Origin: Bacteroidota bacterium
GTDB lineage: Bacteria; Bacteroidota; Ignavibacteria; Ignavibacteriales; Ignavibacteriaceae
NCBI GenBank assembly: GCA_021824145.1
Contig: JAKALM010000004.1
Span: 62,001 to 126,000, forward strand
Length of the DNA: 64,000 nucleotides
Reading direction: 5' to 3'
Shown: one piece after another, positions 34,941-43,404 of the stretch
Layout: every line of letters starts with the position of its first letter
Numbering within the stretch: position 1 is the stretch's first letter
Program-made: the position numbers and the translations under genes
The notes under the pieces: generated by a model
Told to the model about the DNA's origin: nothing
Seen by the model: only the letters and a program-made list of their open reading frames with translations
Databases searched by the model: none

Positions 34941-35815
34941 AATACACACCCCGTTTCTTAGTAATTAAAAAGACATTATTAATTTTCCAATATTTGTGCC
35001 ACATAAAAGAATTGAGATTACTTGTTATTTAGTTAAACATTGTTTTAGATTGAAATATATGCCTCAAAAAGATAGAATAAATGTTTTTGTTCAATTAATT
35101 ATTAATAAATAACTAATAATTAGTAGATTTGATTTAAAATGAAAATCCGATTTTGAAGGGTGGCGTCTTAATTATTTAAATGAACTTCAATAAGAGCAAA
35201 ACATAATTAATCAAAATCGAAATAAGCAGCATCAAATCGTATAATTAATGAATTAAATTGACTATCAAATTCTTGCAATAATTTGAAAGGTTTTAGAGAA
35301 CCCCAGTTATTCCATACATTAAATAAATTATAAAAAGTATTTTTAGAATTGTATAGTTTAGAAAAATTAAGTACAGCATAATATTTCATTTGAAGAAATT
35401 TGATTTTAAAAATGTAATCGAATGGCATAATAAACAAGAATAGCTTTGCATTTATTATATACGCAGTATTATAAAAGGAGGTATTTAACTTGAAGATAAT
35501 TGATTCTAAACTTTTCTGTTCCATAAATTCTAATCTCAAATTAATTAACAAATAATTTTGAGATAGTAATGCCAAAGAAATTACAAAAAGTATTTCCTGC
35601 ACAATTTAATTTTTACAGAACTATAAGTAAACTTTAAGGGTAGTTTCCCTGACCACGCATTATAACTTAGTATAAAATATTGATAAACGCAAGACATCTA
35701 AAAAAAATCTAATCTCTTTGCTGGAGAGATTTATTGCTTGAAAAACATATAATATCCATAACTTAGAAATTGAGTATTGGTGGGGTTTGCAGATTCTATA
35801 ATCAATTTTATTTTG
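34941..35815. other. Region with no certain gene between the pilin-like set and tRNA-Arg
   Basis: The 34941-35206 part holds only AT-rich DNA and should contain the minus-strand promoter for the pilin-like genes. A questionable minus-strand reading frame occupies 35207-35602. Nothing was seen at 35603-35815. Confidence 0.5.
35207..35602 (-). CDS. Questionable 131-residue hypothetical protein
   Basis: An open frame starting at GTG 35602 without a ribosome-binding site. The product is rich in Phe, Leu, Asn, Lys and Tyr, as random AT-rich DNA would give. A hydrophobic start could be a signal peptide, and the C-terminal 'LLQEFDSQFNSLIIRFDAAYFDFD' has a more protein-like composition. I recognise no family. 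It could be a remnant of a gene or chance. Confidence 0.25.
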   Translation of the reverse strand: MQEILFVISLALLSQNYLLINLRLEFMEQKSLESIIFKLNTSFYNTAYIINAKLFLFIMPFDYIFKIKFLQMKYYAVLNFSKLYNSKNTFYNLFNVWNNWGSLKPFKLLQEFDSQFNSLIIRFDAAYFDFD

Positions 35816-35889
35816 TGCGCCTGCAGGGATTCGAACCCCGAACCTTCTGATCCGTAGTCAGATGCTCTATCCAATTAAGCTACAGGCGC
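35816..35889 (-). tRNA. tRNA-Arg (anticodon ACG)
   Basis: A full 74-nt cloverleaf on the minus strand: acceptor GCGCCTG/CAGGCGC, D-arm GCTT/GAGC, anticodon arm TCTGA/TCAGA with loop CTACGGA (anticodon ACG), T-arm CGGGG/CCCTG with TTCGAAT, discriminator A, no encoded CCA. Its A34 is the expected substrate of the TadA enzyme encoded at 16080-16559. Confidence 0.96.
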
Positions 35890-36143
35890 AAAAATTTTCA
35901 AAAATTGCAAGCATAAATTACTATTTAATTTGTAACTGTTCAAATACTTCTAATCAAACTTTAAATAATTTTTTATTCTTTCAATTTTTTTTAATTGATA
36001 TGATGCAAATAAAATTGATTTGTTTTGAATTTTATTACATTAGACTTAGAAATTAAGAAAATAATCATATTGTAAAATCTTTTTCTTATTTTTTTTAATG
36101 ATTTATAGTTTTACAAATAAAATAATTTTGGAAGGTTATTCAA

Positions 36144-37019
36144 ATGTTTAAAGGAGTTGGAACAGCAATTATAACTCCATTCGATGATAGTTATAATGTG
36201 GATTACAAAGCATTAAAAAATATATGCCGACATCAAATTGACGGAGGTGTGGATGCATTAGTTGTTCTTGGAACTACCGGTGAATCTCCAGTTATTAATT
36301 TTGAAGAAAGAAAGAAAATAATTTCAACAGTTATTGAAGAGGTTAGCGGCAAAGCTAAAATAATTATTGGTACAGGCACAAATGATACTAATAATGTTAT
36401 TCAACTAAATAAAAACGCTGAAGAATTGGGTGCCGACGGATTATTGATAGTTAATCCATATTATAACAAGGGAACACAAGCAAGTTTAATTTCGCATTTT
36501 AAATTCATTGCTGATAAAACAACTCTTCCAATTTTATTATACAATGTTCCATCTCGAACCGGAATGAATTTGATGCCTGAAACGATAGTTAAAATTAGTG
36601 AAGAATGTCCAAATGTTGTTGGAGTAAAAGAAGCATGCGGCAATATTTCCCAAATTGCTCATTTAATGTCAATTAAACCTTCTAATTTTTTAGTTTTTTC
36701 AGGTAATGATGACCAAACATTGCCTATTATGGCTTTAGGCGGAGTTGGAATTATTTCAGTATTTTCAAATGCATATCCTAATGAATTAAAACAAATTACT
36801 AATGCAATATTTAATAAAGATTATTTGCTTGCTCAAAAATTAAATAATAAATATTTGAGTATGATGAATGCGCTTTTTGTTGAAACTAGTCCCATGCCTT
36901 TAAAATATGTTATGAGTAAACTAGGATTATGTGAGAATATCTTACGACTTCCTTTAGAACCGGTAACAGAAAAAACTGAAAAATTTTTAGATGAAGAAAT
37001 GAAAAAGATTTTATCTTAA
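36144..37019 (+). CDS. dapA: 4-hydroxy-tetrahydrodipicolinate synthase
   Basis: Condenses pyruvate with aspartate semialdehyde, the first committed step to diaminopimelate and lysine. TIM-barrel motifs: 'GTAIITPFDD', 'VLGTTGESP' (Thr44-Thr45), Tyr133 in 'LLYNVPSRTG' with Arg138, and the Schiff-base Lys162 in 'VVGVKEACGN'. Length 291 residues. AAGG lies ~10 bp upstream of the ATG; TAATTTTG at 36123-36130 resembles a Bacteroidota -7 box but is very close to the start. First gene of the dap operon, followed by dapB after 20 bp. Confidence 0.97.
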   Translation: MFKGVGTAIITPFDDSYNVDYKALKNICRHQIDGGVDALVVLGTTGESPVINFEERKKIISTVIEEVSGKAKIIIGTGTNDTNNVIQLNKNAEELGADGLLIVNPYYNKGTQASLISHFKFIADKTTLPILLYNVPSRTGMNLMPETIVKISEECPNVVGVKEACGNISQIAHLMSIKPSNFLVFSGNDDQTLPIMALGGVGIISVFSNAYPNELKQITNAIFNKDYLLAQKLNNKYLSMMNALFVETSPMPLKYVMSKLGLCENILRLPLEPVTEKTEKFLDEEMKKILS

Positions 37020-37039
37020 TATTCTCAAAAAAAAATAAA

Positions 37040-37702
37040 ATGGAATCAAAAATAAAATATGGCTTAATTGGTTCTTCCGGTAGACTTGGGAACGAAGTGA
37101 AAACTGTTCTAAACGAAAATGGTTATAACCAAGTTTTTCAATTTGATATTGAAGGTGAAAAATATATTGATCGACCAGATATAATTATTGATTGTTCATT
37201 ACCGGAAGTATTTTCTAAAAGCATCTCTTATGTTGAAAAATATCGAACACCTTTTGTTATTGCAACTACAGGATTAAGCAATGATCAAATCTTAAAACTC
37301 AAAGATGTATCAAAGATAGTTCCTGTTGTTCAAAGTTATAATTTTTCAATTGGGATTCAAATCCTTTTAAAATTAACAGAAATTGCAAAAGAAAAACTTT
37401 CTGATTGGGATGTTGAAATTTCTGAAACTCATCACCGATTTAAGAAAGATAAACCTTCAGGTACAGCTAAAATGATAAATGAGATTTTCAAAGATAAAAA
37501 GGTTAATATTTCATCTTTAAGATTAGGAAATGTACCTGGCGATCATACAGTTTATTTTGGTGGTCTAGGTGAAATTCTATCAATTTCTCATCATGCAACT
37601 TCAAGAAGAACATTTGCTGAAGGAATTATGCGTTCAGTTGAATTTGCTTTAAAAAAGGAAAACGGTTTTTATACTTTTAATGAAGTAGTATTCGAGAAAT
37701 AA
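37040..37702 (+). CDS. dapB: 4-hydroxy-tetrahydrodipicolinate reductase
   Basis: NAD(P)H-dependent reduction in the diaminopimelate pathway. N-terminal Rossmann '[14 protein letters not shown]', 'IIIDCSLPE', 'ATTGLSNDQ', then '[10 protein letters not shown]' and the substrate-binding '[19 protein letters not shown]' (19 residues) with the catalytic His-His and Lys. The 220-residue length is shorter than the usual 240-275, mostly in the N-terminal domain, but all key motifs are present. It sits between dapA and dapH. Confidence 0.95.
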   Translation: MESKIKYGLIGSSGRLGNEVKTVLNENGYNQVFQFDIEGEKYIDRPDIIIDCSLPEVFSKSISYVEKYRTPFVIATTGLSNDQILKLKDVSKIVPVVQSYNFSIGIQILLKLTEIAKEKLSDWDVEISETHHRFKKDKPSGTAKMINEIFKDKKVNISSLRLGNVPGDHTVYFGGLGEILSISHHATSRRTFAEGIMRSVEFALKKENGFYTFNEVVFEK

Positions 37703-37737
37703 TCAAAAAAAAACACAATATTAATTGGAAGTGTAAT

Positions 37738-38436
37738 ATGGATTCTTATGAAATTATAAATTATATAGCTAATTCAGAGAAAAAAACACCAGCCAGGATT
37801 TTTCTTCAAGGAAGTTTATATAAAATAGATTTTACTAACTTTGATTTCTTTGGTAATAATGAGTTTGGCGTTTTGTTTTGCGAGCATAATGAATTCATTT
37901 CACTTTATGAAAACAATAAACAATTTATCTCTAAATATAAAATTGAGATTGATCGTAGAAACTCAGCAATTCCACTATCTGATCTTACTAAATTTAAAGC
38001 GCGCATTGAACCTGGAGCTATTATCAGAGATTTAGTTGAGATTGGCGATAATTGCGTAATCATGATGGGAGCAGTTATTAACATAGGTGCAGTAATTGGC
38101 GAAAAAACTATGATTGATATGAATGTAGTTGTGGGCGGACGAGTTATTGTTGGAAAGAATTGTCACATTGGTGCAGGTGCCGTATTAGCCGGAGTGGTAG
38201 AGCCACCAAGCGCAACTCCAGTAATAATTGAAGATGATGTACTAATTGGCGCAAATGCAGTTGTGCTTGAAGGAGTTAAAGTTGGAAAAGGTTCAGTAAT
38301 TGCTGCCGGATCAGTTGTTGTTAATGATGTAGAATCATATTCTGTTATGGCAGGAGTTCCTGCTAAAATGATAAAGAAAGTAGATGAAAAAACAAAAAGT
38401 AAAACACAATTAATAAATGAATTAAGAAAATTATAA
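37738..38436 (+). CDS. dapH: Tetrahydrodipicolinate N-acetyltransferase
   Basis: Acetyl-CoA-dependent acylation of tetrahydrodipicolinate. The N-terminal ~85 residues ('[20 protein letters not shown]') match DapH of Bacillus-type enzymes, followed by a left-handed beta-helix of hexapeptide repeats (~90-215: '[20 protein letters not shown]', '[20 protein letters not shown]', '[20 protein letters not shown]'). '[14 protein letters not shown]' is characteristic. At 232 residues it is the acetyl rather than succinyl (DapD) branch, consistent with the M20 deacetylase two genes downstream. It starts 35 bp after dapB. Confidence 0.93.
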   Translation: MDSYEIINYIANSEKKTPARIFLQGSLYKIDFTNFDFFGNNEFGVLFCEHNEFISLYENNKQFISKYKIEIDRRNSAIPLSDLTKFKARIEPGAIIRDLVEIGDNCVIMMGAVINIGAVIGEKTMIDMNVVVGGRVIVGKNCHIGAGAVLAGVVEPPSATPVIIEDDVLIGANAVVLEGVKVGKGSVIAAGSVVVNDVESYSVMAGVPAKMIKKVDEKTKSKTQLINELRKL

Positions 38437-38458
38437 TTTGAAATAATTGATAAAAAAT

Positions 38459-39646
38459 ATGAAAATTATTGTCCAAAAATATGGCGGAAGCTCTGTTGCA
38501 GATACTAATAAAATAAAAAATGTAGCACAAAGAATTTCAAAAAAAATAGAAGAAGGGAATAAACTGGTTGTTGTAGTTTCTGCGATGGGTAAAACAACTG
38601 ATAATTTGATTAAGTTGGCAAAAGAAATAACTAACAATTTAGTTCCAAGAGAATTAGATATGCTTTTAACTACTGGTGAACAAGTTGCTGCATCTCTGCT
38701 TGCTTTAGCTTTGAACGATATTGGTATTAAATGCAAATCGTTAAATGCATTCCAAGCTGGAATAGTAACAACTAGCGATTTTACTCAAGCTAGGATTAAA
38801 AATTTGAAATCCAAAAAAATTAAATATCTTTTTAAAGAAAATAATGCAATTATTATTACTGGGTTCCAAGGAATTACTGAAGAAGGAGAAATTACAACTT
38901 TAGGCCGCGGTGGATCCGATACTTCTGCGGTAGCTGTTGCTGCTGCACTTAACGCCAAGTGTGAAATATACAGTGATGTTGCAGGCATTTATTCGACTGA
39001 TCCAAGAATTCATCCTACAGCTAAGAAACTAAAATTTATTACTTATGATGAAATGCTTGAGATGTCCAGCCTTGGCGCAAAAGTTTTGCACAGCAGATCT
39101 GTAGAAATTGCTAAGAAATTTGGGATTACTATTTATTGTGGTTCAACATTTTCCGACGAGGAGGGAAGTTACGTAATGAAAAAAAATATAGAACAACCTG
39201 TAGTTTCAGGTTTGAGTGTAATGGATAATCAGACACAAGTAACCTTATCAAATTTGCCGCTTGACTATAATTTAGTCCAGCAGATTTTTGAAAAAGTAGC
39301 TAAAGAAGGTTTGAACGTAGATATGATTTCTGTCATTAGTAATACTGGATTGAATATCTCATTTACAATTATTGAAGAAAAAAAATCTCATATTGCAAAA
39401 ACACTTTCTAATATACTTAAAGATATGAAAGGGTTTAACATTGATTATCATTCTGGTTACTCAAAGATTTCGATTGTTGGAATTGGGATGAAATCTAGCA
39501 GCGGTGTTGCATCAAAATATTTTAAAGCATTAGAAAAAATTCCTATAAAATTAGTAACTACTTCTGAAATAAAAATTTCTTGTTTAGTAGAAGAGAAATT
39601 TAAGGATAAAGCTGTTAAAGCTCTTATTGAAACATTTGAATTATAA
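38459..39646 (+). CDS. lysC: Aspartate kinase
   Basis: Phosphorylates aspartate to start the lysine/threonine/methionine pathway. The ATG at 38459 starts 'MKIIVQKYGGSSV', the family signature; an in-frame TTG 12 bp upstream is less likely. Also visible are 'VVVSAMGKTTDNL', 'TTGEQVAASLLA', 'TTLGRGGSDTSAVA' and 'YSDVAGIYSTDPR'. The last ~140 residues hold two ACT-type repeats ('VTLSNLPLD', 'ISIVGIGMKSSSGV') expected to bind lysine or threonine. Single-function length (395 residues), not fused to homoserine dehydrogenase. Confidence 0.96.
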   Translation: MKIIVQKYGGSSVADTNKIKNVAQRISKKIEEGNKLVVVVSAMGKTTDNLIKLAKEITNNLVPRELDMLLTTGEQVAASLLALALNDIGIKCKSLNAFQAGIVTTSDFTQARIKNLKSKKIKYLFKENNAIIITGFQGITEEGEITTLGRGGSDTSAVAVAAALNAKCEIYSDVAGIYSTDPRIHPTAKKLKFITYDEMLEMSSLGAKVLHSRSVEIAKKFGITIYCGSTFSDEEGSYVMKKNIEQPVVSGLSVMDNQTQVTLSNLPLDYNLVQQIFEKVAKEGLNVDMISVISNTGLNISFTIIEEKKSHIAKTLSNILKDMKGFNIDYHSGYSKISIVGIGMKSSSGVASKYFKALEKIPIKLVTTSEIKISCLVEEKFKDKAVKALIETFEL

Positions 39647-39665
39647 ATTTTTAAAGTAATATTTT

Positions 39666-40775
39666 ATGAAAATTTCACCGATTGCTTTACGACATAAACT
39701 TCATCAAAATCCTGAAATTTCTTTCCACGAATTTAAAACTACAGAGCTTATTATTGAAAGTGTTAAAAATTTACCAAATTCAAATAATATTAAAATTCAT
39801 ACTCCGTATAAAACCGGTTTAATTGTTGAATATAAAGCAGGAAATGGCAATTTCCATCTCTTTCGAGCAGATATAGATGCGCTTCCAATTAAAGAAGAAA
39901 ATGAAGTTAGTTTCAAATCTAGAAATAGCTATATGCATGCTTGCGGGCATGATGTTCATACTTCAATTCTTTACAGTTTTCTTCAATATGTTTTAAAAAA
40001 TAAAATAAAAAAAAATATTTTGTTTTTATTTCAGCCTGCTGAGGAAAGCGGCGGTGGGGCAATGGAATTTTACAATACAGGAATTTTCAAAAATTATAAA
40101 ATTCAAGATGCTTTTGCTCTTCATGTTACGGATGAATATCCTTTTGGAACAATTGCAAGTACAAATGGGGTTTTATTTGCATCTTCATTAGAAGTAGATA
40201 TAGATTTCCACGGAATAAATTCTCATGTCGCTTTCCCACAAAAAGGCAAAAATGCATTTAATGCATTAAGATTATTTCTTGATGCTGTTGATAAGCTTCC
40301 TAAAGATATTTCCAAACCTTTAGTTTTTGGAGCCGGAAAAATATCGGCAGGAGAAATAAGAAATATACTTCCTGGGTACGCAAGATTAGAAGGAACTATG
40401 CGTGGATTAAGTAGCAAAGAATTATTGATATTTTTTTCACAAATAGAAATAATACTTAATGGAATTGAAAAAATAACTGGAGTGAAAATTAGAATAGAAA
40501 AAGGTGCGCATTATCCAGAAGTTATTATAAATTCAAATCTATTTGGTAAACTGTCAAAATCGCTATCTAAAGTATATAATTTTATTGACTGCGGTTACAA
40601 AATGACTGGAGAAGATTTTGGATTTTTCTCTCAAAAATTTCCTTCGTTTATGTTTTGGCTTGGTACTTCTAATGGGGCAAAATATGGGCTGCATAATCCT
40701 AAATTTCTTCCAAATGATAAAATAATTGAAGTTGGCAGATCAATTTATTCAGAAATTCTAAATTCATTATCTTAG
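39666..40775 (+). CDS. M20 amidohydrolase, probable N-acetyldiaminopimelate deacetylase
   Basis: Metallopeptidase M20D family. 'RHKLHQNPEISFHEFKT' at the N-terminus, metal/active-site motif 'HACGHDVH' (91-98, Cys93 and His95), 'QPAEESGGGA' (Glu126-Glu127), and 'ALHVTDEYPFG' (His153). A C-terminal 'GEDFGFFSQKFPSFMFWLG' completes the catalytic domain. The family includes IAA-amino-acid hydrolases, hippurate hydrolases and N-acetyl-LL-DAP deacetylase. Its place after dapA-dapB-dapH-lysC makes the last the most likely role. The aminotransferase step of this pathway is not encoded nearby. Confidence 0.88.
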   Translation: MKISPIALRHKLHQNPEISFHEFKTTELIIESVKNLPNSNNIKIHTPYKTGLIVEYKAGNGNFHLFRADIDALPIKEENEVSFKSRNSYMHACGHDVHTSILYSFLQYVLKNKIKKNILFLFQPAEESGGGAMEFYNTGIFKNYKIQDAFALHVTDEYPFGTIASTNGVLFASSLEVDIDFHGINSHVAFPQKGKNAFNALRLFLDAVDKLPKDISKPLVFGAGKISAGEIRNILPGYARLEGTMRGLSSKELLIFFSQIEIILNGIEKITGVKIRIEKGAHYPEVIINSNLFGKLSKSLSKVYNFIDCGYKMTGEDFGFFSQKFPSFMFWLGTSNGAKYGLHNPKFLPNDKIIEVGRSIYSEILNSLS

Positions 40776-40942
40776 TATAAAATATTACATTCAATTTACT
40801 CTTGTATTAAAATAATCCGATATCTCAAAAATAGAAACTAAGACTCCTTTCTTATTAAAATTTTGAATTGTTTTTCTTTTTGTATTTACGGCATATTACT
40901 TGTACAATAAAATTATTGTTGACCGATTTATTTAACATAATC

Positions 40943-41011
40943 AGAGCCATTATTTTAGGAAACAACAAAAGTTGTCCTTGGAGGGATTCCTAAGTAATGG
41001 CTCTTTTTTTT
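40943..41011 (+). terminator. Three-tier hairpin terminator after the dap/lysC operon
   Basis: The outer stem is 10 bp (40943-40952 with 40995-41004), a second stem is 7 bp (40955-40961 with 40987-40993), and an apical hairpin is 5 bp (40962-40966 with 40971-40975). The outer stem runs straight into a T-run at 41004-41011. It lies ~170 bp beyond the last stop of the operon and 2 bp before the convergent nagB end. The size and layered form are more than a plain terminator needs; a small RNA ending here is possible. Confidence 0.8.
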
Positions 41012-41012
41012 A

Positions 41013-41825
41013 TTACTTCATCAAACTTTTAGGATCAAGATTTTCTGATTCTATGTCTTTAAAATATTTAACCGTACCAACTTTCAATTCGTATGTAGAA
41101 GAATCATCACAAACAATTATGCCTTTAGGATGTAATTGAAGTGCGCTTACAGTCCACATATGATTTACTCCTTCTTCAACCACTTTTGATAATGCTCGTG
41201 CTTTATTATGGCCGCTAATTAAAATCATTACTTCTTCTGCATCAAGAACAGTTTTTACTCCAACTGTTAATGCCGTTTTAGGAACTTTGTTTATATCATT
41301 ATCAAAAAACCTTGAATTAGCAATAATTGTATCCATTGTTAATGTTTTTACTCTTGTTAAAGAACCGAGAGAAGAGCCTGGTTCATTAAAAGCAATATGA
41401 CCATCAGGGCCAATACCACCAACAAATAAATTTATTCCTCCAGAATTTTTAATTCTTTTTTCGTAATCTAGACATTCTTTATCCAAATCTTTTGCGTTTC
41501 CATTCAAAATATTTACATACTTTTTATCAATATCTATATGGCTAAAAAAATTATTCCACATAAAAGAGTGATAGCTTTCTGGGTGATCTTCCGCTAAAGC
41601 AACATATTCATCCATATTAAAAGTTGTTACATATTTAAATGAGACTATGCCACGTTTATTTAGTTTAACTAATTCTTTATACATTCCTATTGGTGATGAA
41701 CCTGTGGGTAATCCAAGTACAAATCTTTTTTTTGAATTAGGATTAAATTCCAAAATTCTACTGGCTACATAATTTGCAGCCCACTTAGAAATCATATCAT
41801 AATTTGGTTGAATAATTAAACGCAT
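41013..41825 (-). CDS. nagB: Glucosamine-6-phosphate deaminase
   Basis: Converts glucosamine-6-phosphate to fructose-6-phosphate and ammonia. '[15 protein letters not shown]' is the phosphate-binding loop. The catalytic set is intact: Asp72 in 'NMDEY', Asp141, His143 and Glu148 in '[17 protein letters not shown]', at the same numbers as in the E. coli enzyme. Length 270 residues. It lies downstream of the GlmU-like gene on the same strand (77 bp apart); nagA is at 48.3 kb on the other strand. No activator or repressor gene is adjacent. Confidence 0.96.
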   Translation of the reverse strand: MRLIIQPNYDMISKWAANYVASRILEFNPNSKKRFVLGLPTGSSPIGMYKELVKLNKRGIVSFKYVTTFNMDEYVALAEDHPESYHSFMWNNFFSHIDIDKKYVNILNGNAKDLDKECLDYEKRIKNSGGINLFVGGIGPDGHIAFNEPGSSLGSLTRVKTLTMDTIIANSRFFDNDINKVPKTALTVGVKTVLDAEEVMILISGHNKARALSKVVEEGVNHMWTVSALQLHPKGIIVCDDSSTYELKVGTVKYFKDIESENLDPKSLMK

Positions 41826-41902
41826 ATTTACTCCTTTAATAAATTATTTAAAATAATAATTTCGTCATATCCAAAATTATATTTAAATATGACAGTATAA
41901 AA

Positions 41903-43168
41903 TTAATTTGGCATTCCTCTCTTTCTTCGTTCTTCTTTAGTAAGGTCAAATATTTTTCTAAAAAGTTTTTCATCAATATCAGTTAGTTCAATATTTCTCC
42001 TTCCCATTACTCTTTTTGCAACTTCAATACTTCTCCCAAGGTCATAGCTTGTAAGAGCTTCAGAACCTCCCCAAGAAAATGAAGGGATATATTTACTTGG
42101 GAAACTACCACCATAAATATTGCTAGAAACTCCAACAACAGTTCCAGTGTTGAACATAGTATTTATAGCACTTTTAGAATGATCTCCAATAGTCAAACCT
42201 ACAAACATGGAACCGCTATCAATTTGTTCTCCGTTGATAATAACTTTTACACTTCCATAATTATTTTTTAAGTCGCTGTTGTTTGTATCGGCTCCTAAAT
42301 TAACCCACATTCCCAAATATGAATGCCCTAAAAATCCATCGTGCTGCTTATTTGAATAAGAATGAATTATTGAGGCTTCAACTTCACCACCAACTTTGCA
42401 AACAGGTCCAATGCTTGTGTCTTCATAAATCTTTGCGCCTATTTTAATTTTAGATTCATCACCAATATACGCCGGGCCTTCTATTGTTGCATTTGGATAA
42501 ATTGTAGCATTCTTTCCAATGTAAATAGGTCCTTCTTCTGCATCAAGAACAACTCCAGGTTTTACTTTTGTGCCTTCATCTATAAAAATATTTTTTTCAT
42601 TAAGAAGGAATGCGCCATCATAAATTTTACCTTTGATTTTCTTACCATTTATATTTTTTGTCAGGTTATTAAAATCAGAGATTAATTGTTTCCCATTATT
42701 TCCAATTAAATCCCACGGATAATTTATTATATCGGCATCAATTTCCTGTTTCACTAAATCATTAAAGTCTGAAAGCGAAAATAAATCATTCAACTGATGC
42801 TTAATTGCGTCTAATTTAGAGCCACTTACTTTAGCAGCAATAATTGTATCGCCCTTAACATATAAAGTATCATTTCCGTCTAATGAAATTTTATTTCTAA
42901 AATTTTCATCAACAATAACTCTTCCGTTTATTAGTAAACAGCTTTTTCCATGGATTTGATTTACTTTTATGCTAGGATTATTTTGTGCAAGTGAGTCCGT
43001 TAGATATCCGCGACAGTGAAGTGAAATTGGAAAATCTGGAAATTGTAGTAATGCTTTTTCTCTTAAAGTTAAAATACCGCATCTTAGATCGTAAACTGGC
43101 CTAAAGTATACTAGCGGTAGGAGTCTTGTATAATAAAGACCTTCAAAAAGACAGATACTATCAACCAT
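41903..43168 (-). CDS. GlmU-like nucleotidyltransferase/acyltransferase (alternative bacterial GlmU)
   Basis: 421 residues. The N-terminal part (~1-170, 'LLPLVYFRPVYDLRCGILTLREKAL' in part) is a shortened sugar-nucleotidyltransferase-like domain typical of the Bacteroidota GlmU-like family. The C-terminal part (~195-390) is a left-handed beta-helix with hexapeptide repeats ('GPIYIGKNATIYPNATIEGP', 'GDESKIKIGAKI') and 'FLGHSYLGMWVNLGADTNNSD', similar to the acyltransferase domain. It probably makes UDP-GlcNAc or a related sugar nucleotide for the cell wall or glycans; the classical GlmU pyrophosphorylase signature was not seen. Next to nagB, it links to amino-sugar phosphate use. Confidence 0.85.
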   Translation of the reverse strand: MVDSICLFEGLYYTRLLPLVYFRPVYDLRCGILTLREKALLQFPDFPISLHCRGYLTDSLAQNNPSIKVNQIHGKSCLLINGRVIVDENFRNKISLDGNDTLYVKGDTIIAAKVSGSKLDAIKHQLNDLFSLSDFNDLVKQEIDADIINYPWDLIGNNGKQLISDFNNLTKNINGKKIKGKIYDGAFLLNEKNIFIDEGTKVKPGVVLDAEEGPIYIGKNATIYPNATIEGPAYIGDESKIKIGAKIYEDTSIGPVCKVGGEVEASIIHSYSNKQHDGFLGHSYLGMWVNLGADTNNSDLKNNYGSVKVIINGEQIDSGSMFVGLTIGDHSKSAINTMFNTGTVVGVSSNIYGGSFPSKYIPSFSWGGSEALTSYDLGRSIEVAKRVMGRRNIELTDIDEKLFRKIFDLTKEERRKRGMPN

Positions 43169-43404
43169 AAATATTTCTCCCTTAATGTGGCTGTAAATAA
43201 GTGAATTAAGTTTTGGCTTATGCCAATTTAATTTTAGAAAAATTTGAATTCACTTTCAGTATCGGTATAAATAACAATTTTATTCAAACTAAAATATTTT
43301 GAAATAATTTAAAACATATCAAAATATTTGAAGACAATATAAATTAAATGTCAATAATAGTTAAGAAATATTTTAAAAAATATTTTGACTTTTTAAGAAC
43401 GACG

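Noticed and set aside
35474-35555. A near-perfect AAAGGAGGT followed by TTG and a 21-codon frame on the plus strand
   Set aside because: The product is short, has no recognisable features and is antisense to another questionable frame. A match to the SD sequence by chance in AT-rich DNA is likely.
35862-36056. 64-residue plus-strand frame starting inside tRNA-Arg(ACG)
   Set aside because: It begins within the tRNA gene, has no ribosome-binding site, and its composition (Asn, Phe, Leu, Ile) is that of random AT-rich DNA.
36020-36143. Possible riboswitch upstream of dapA
   Set aside because: Only ~120 bp of AT-rich DNA with no helix set resembling a lysine riboswitch.
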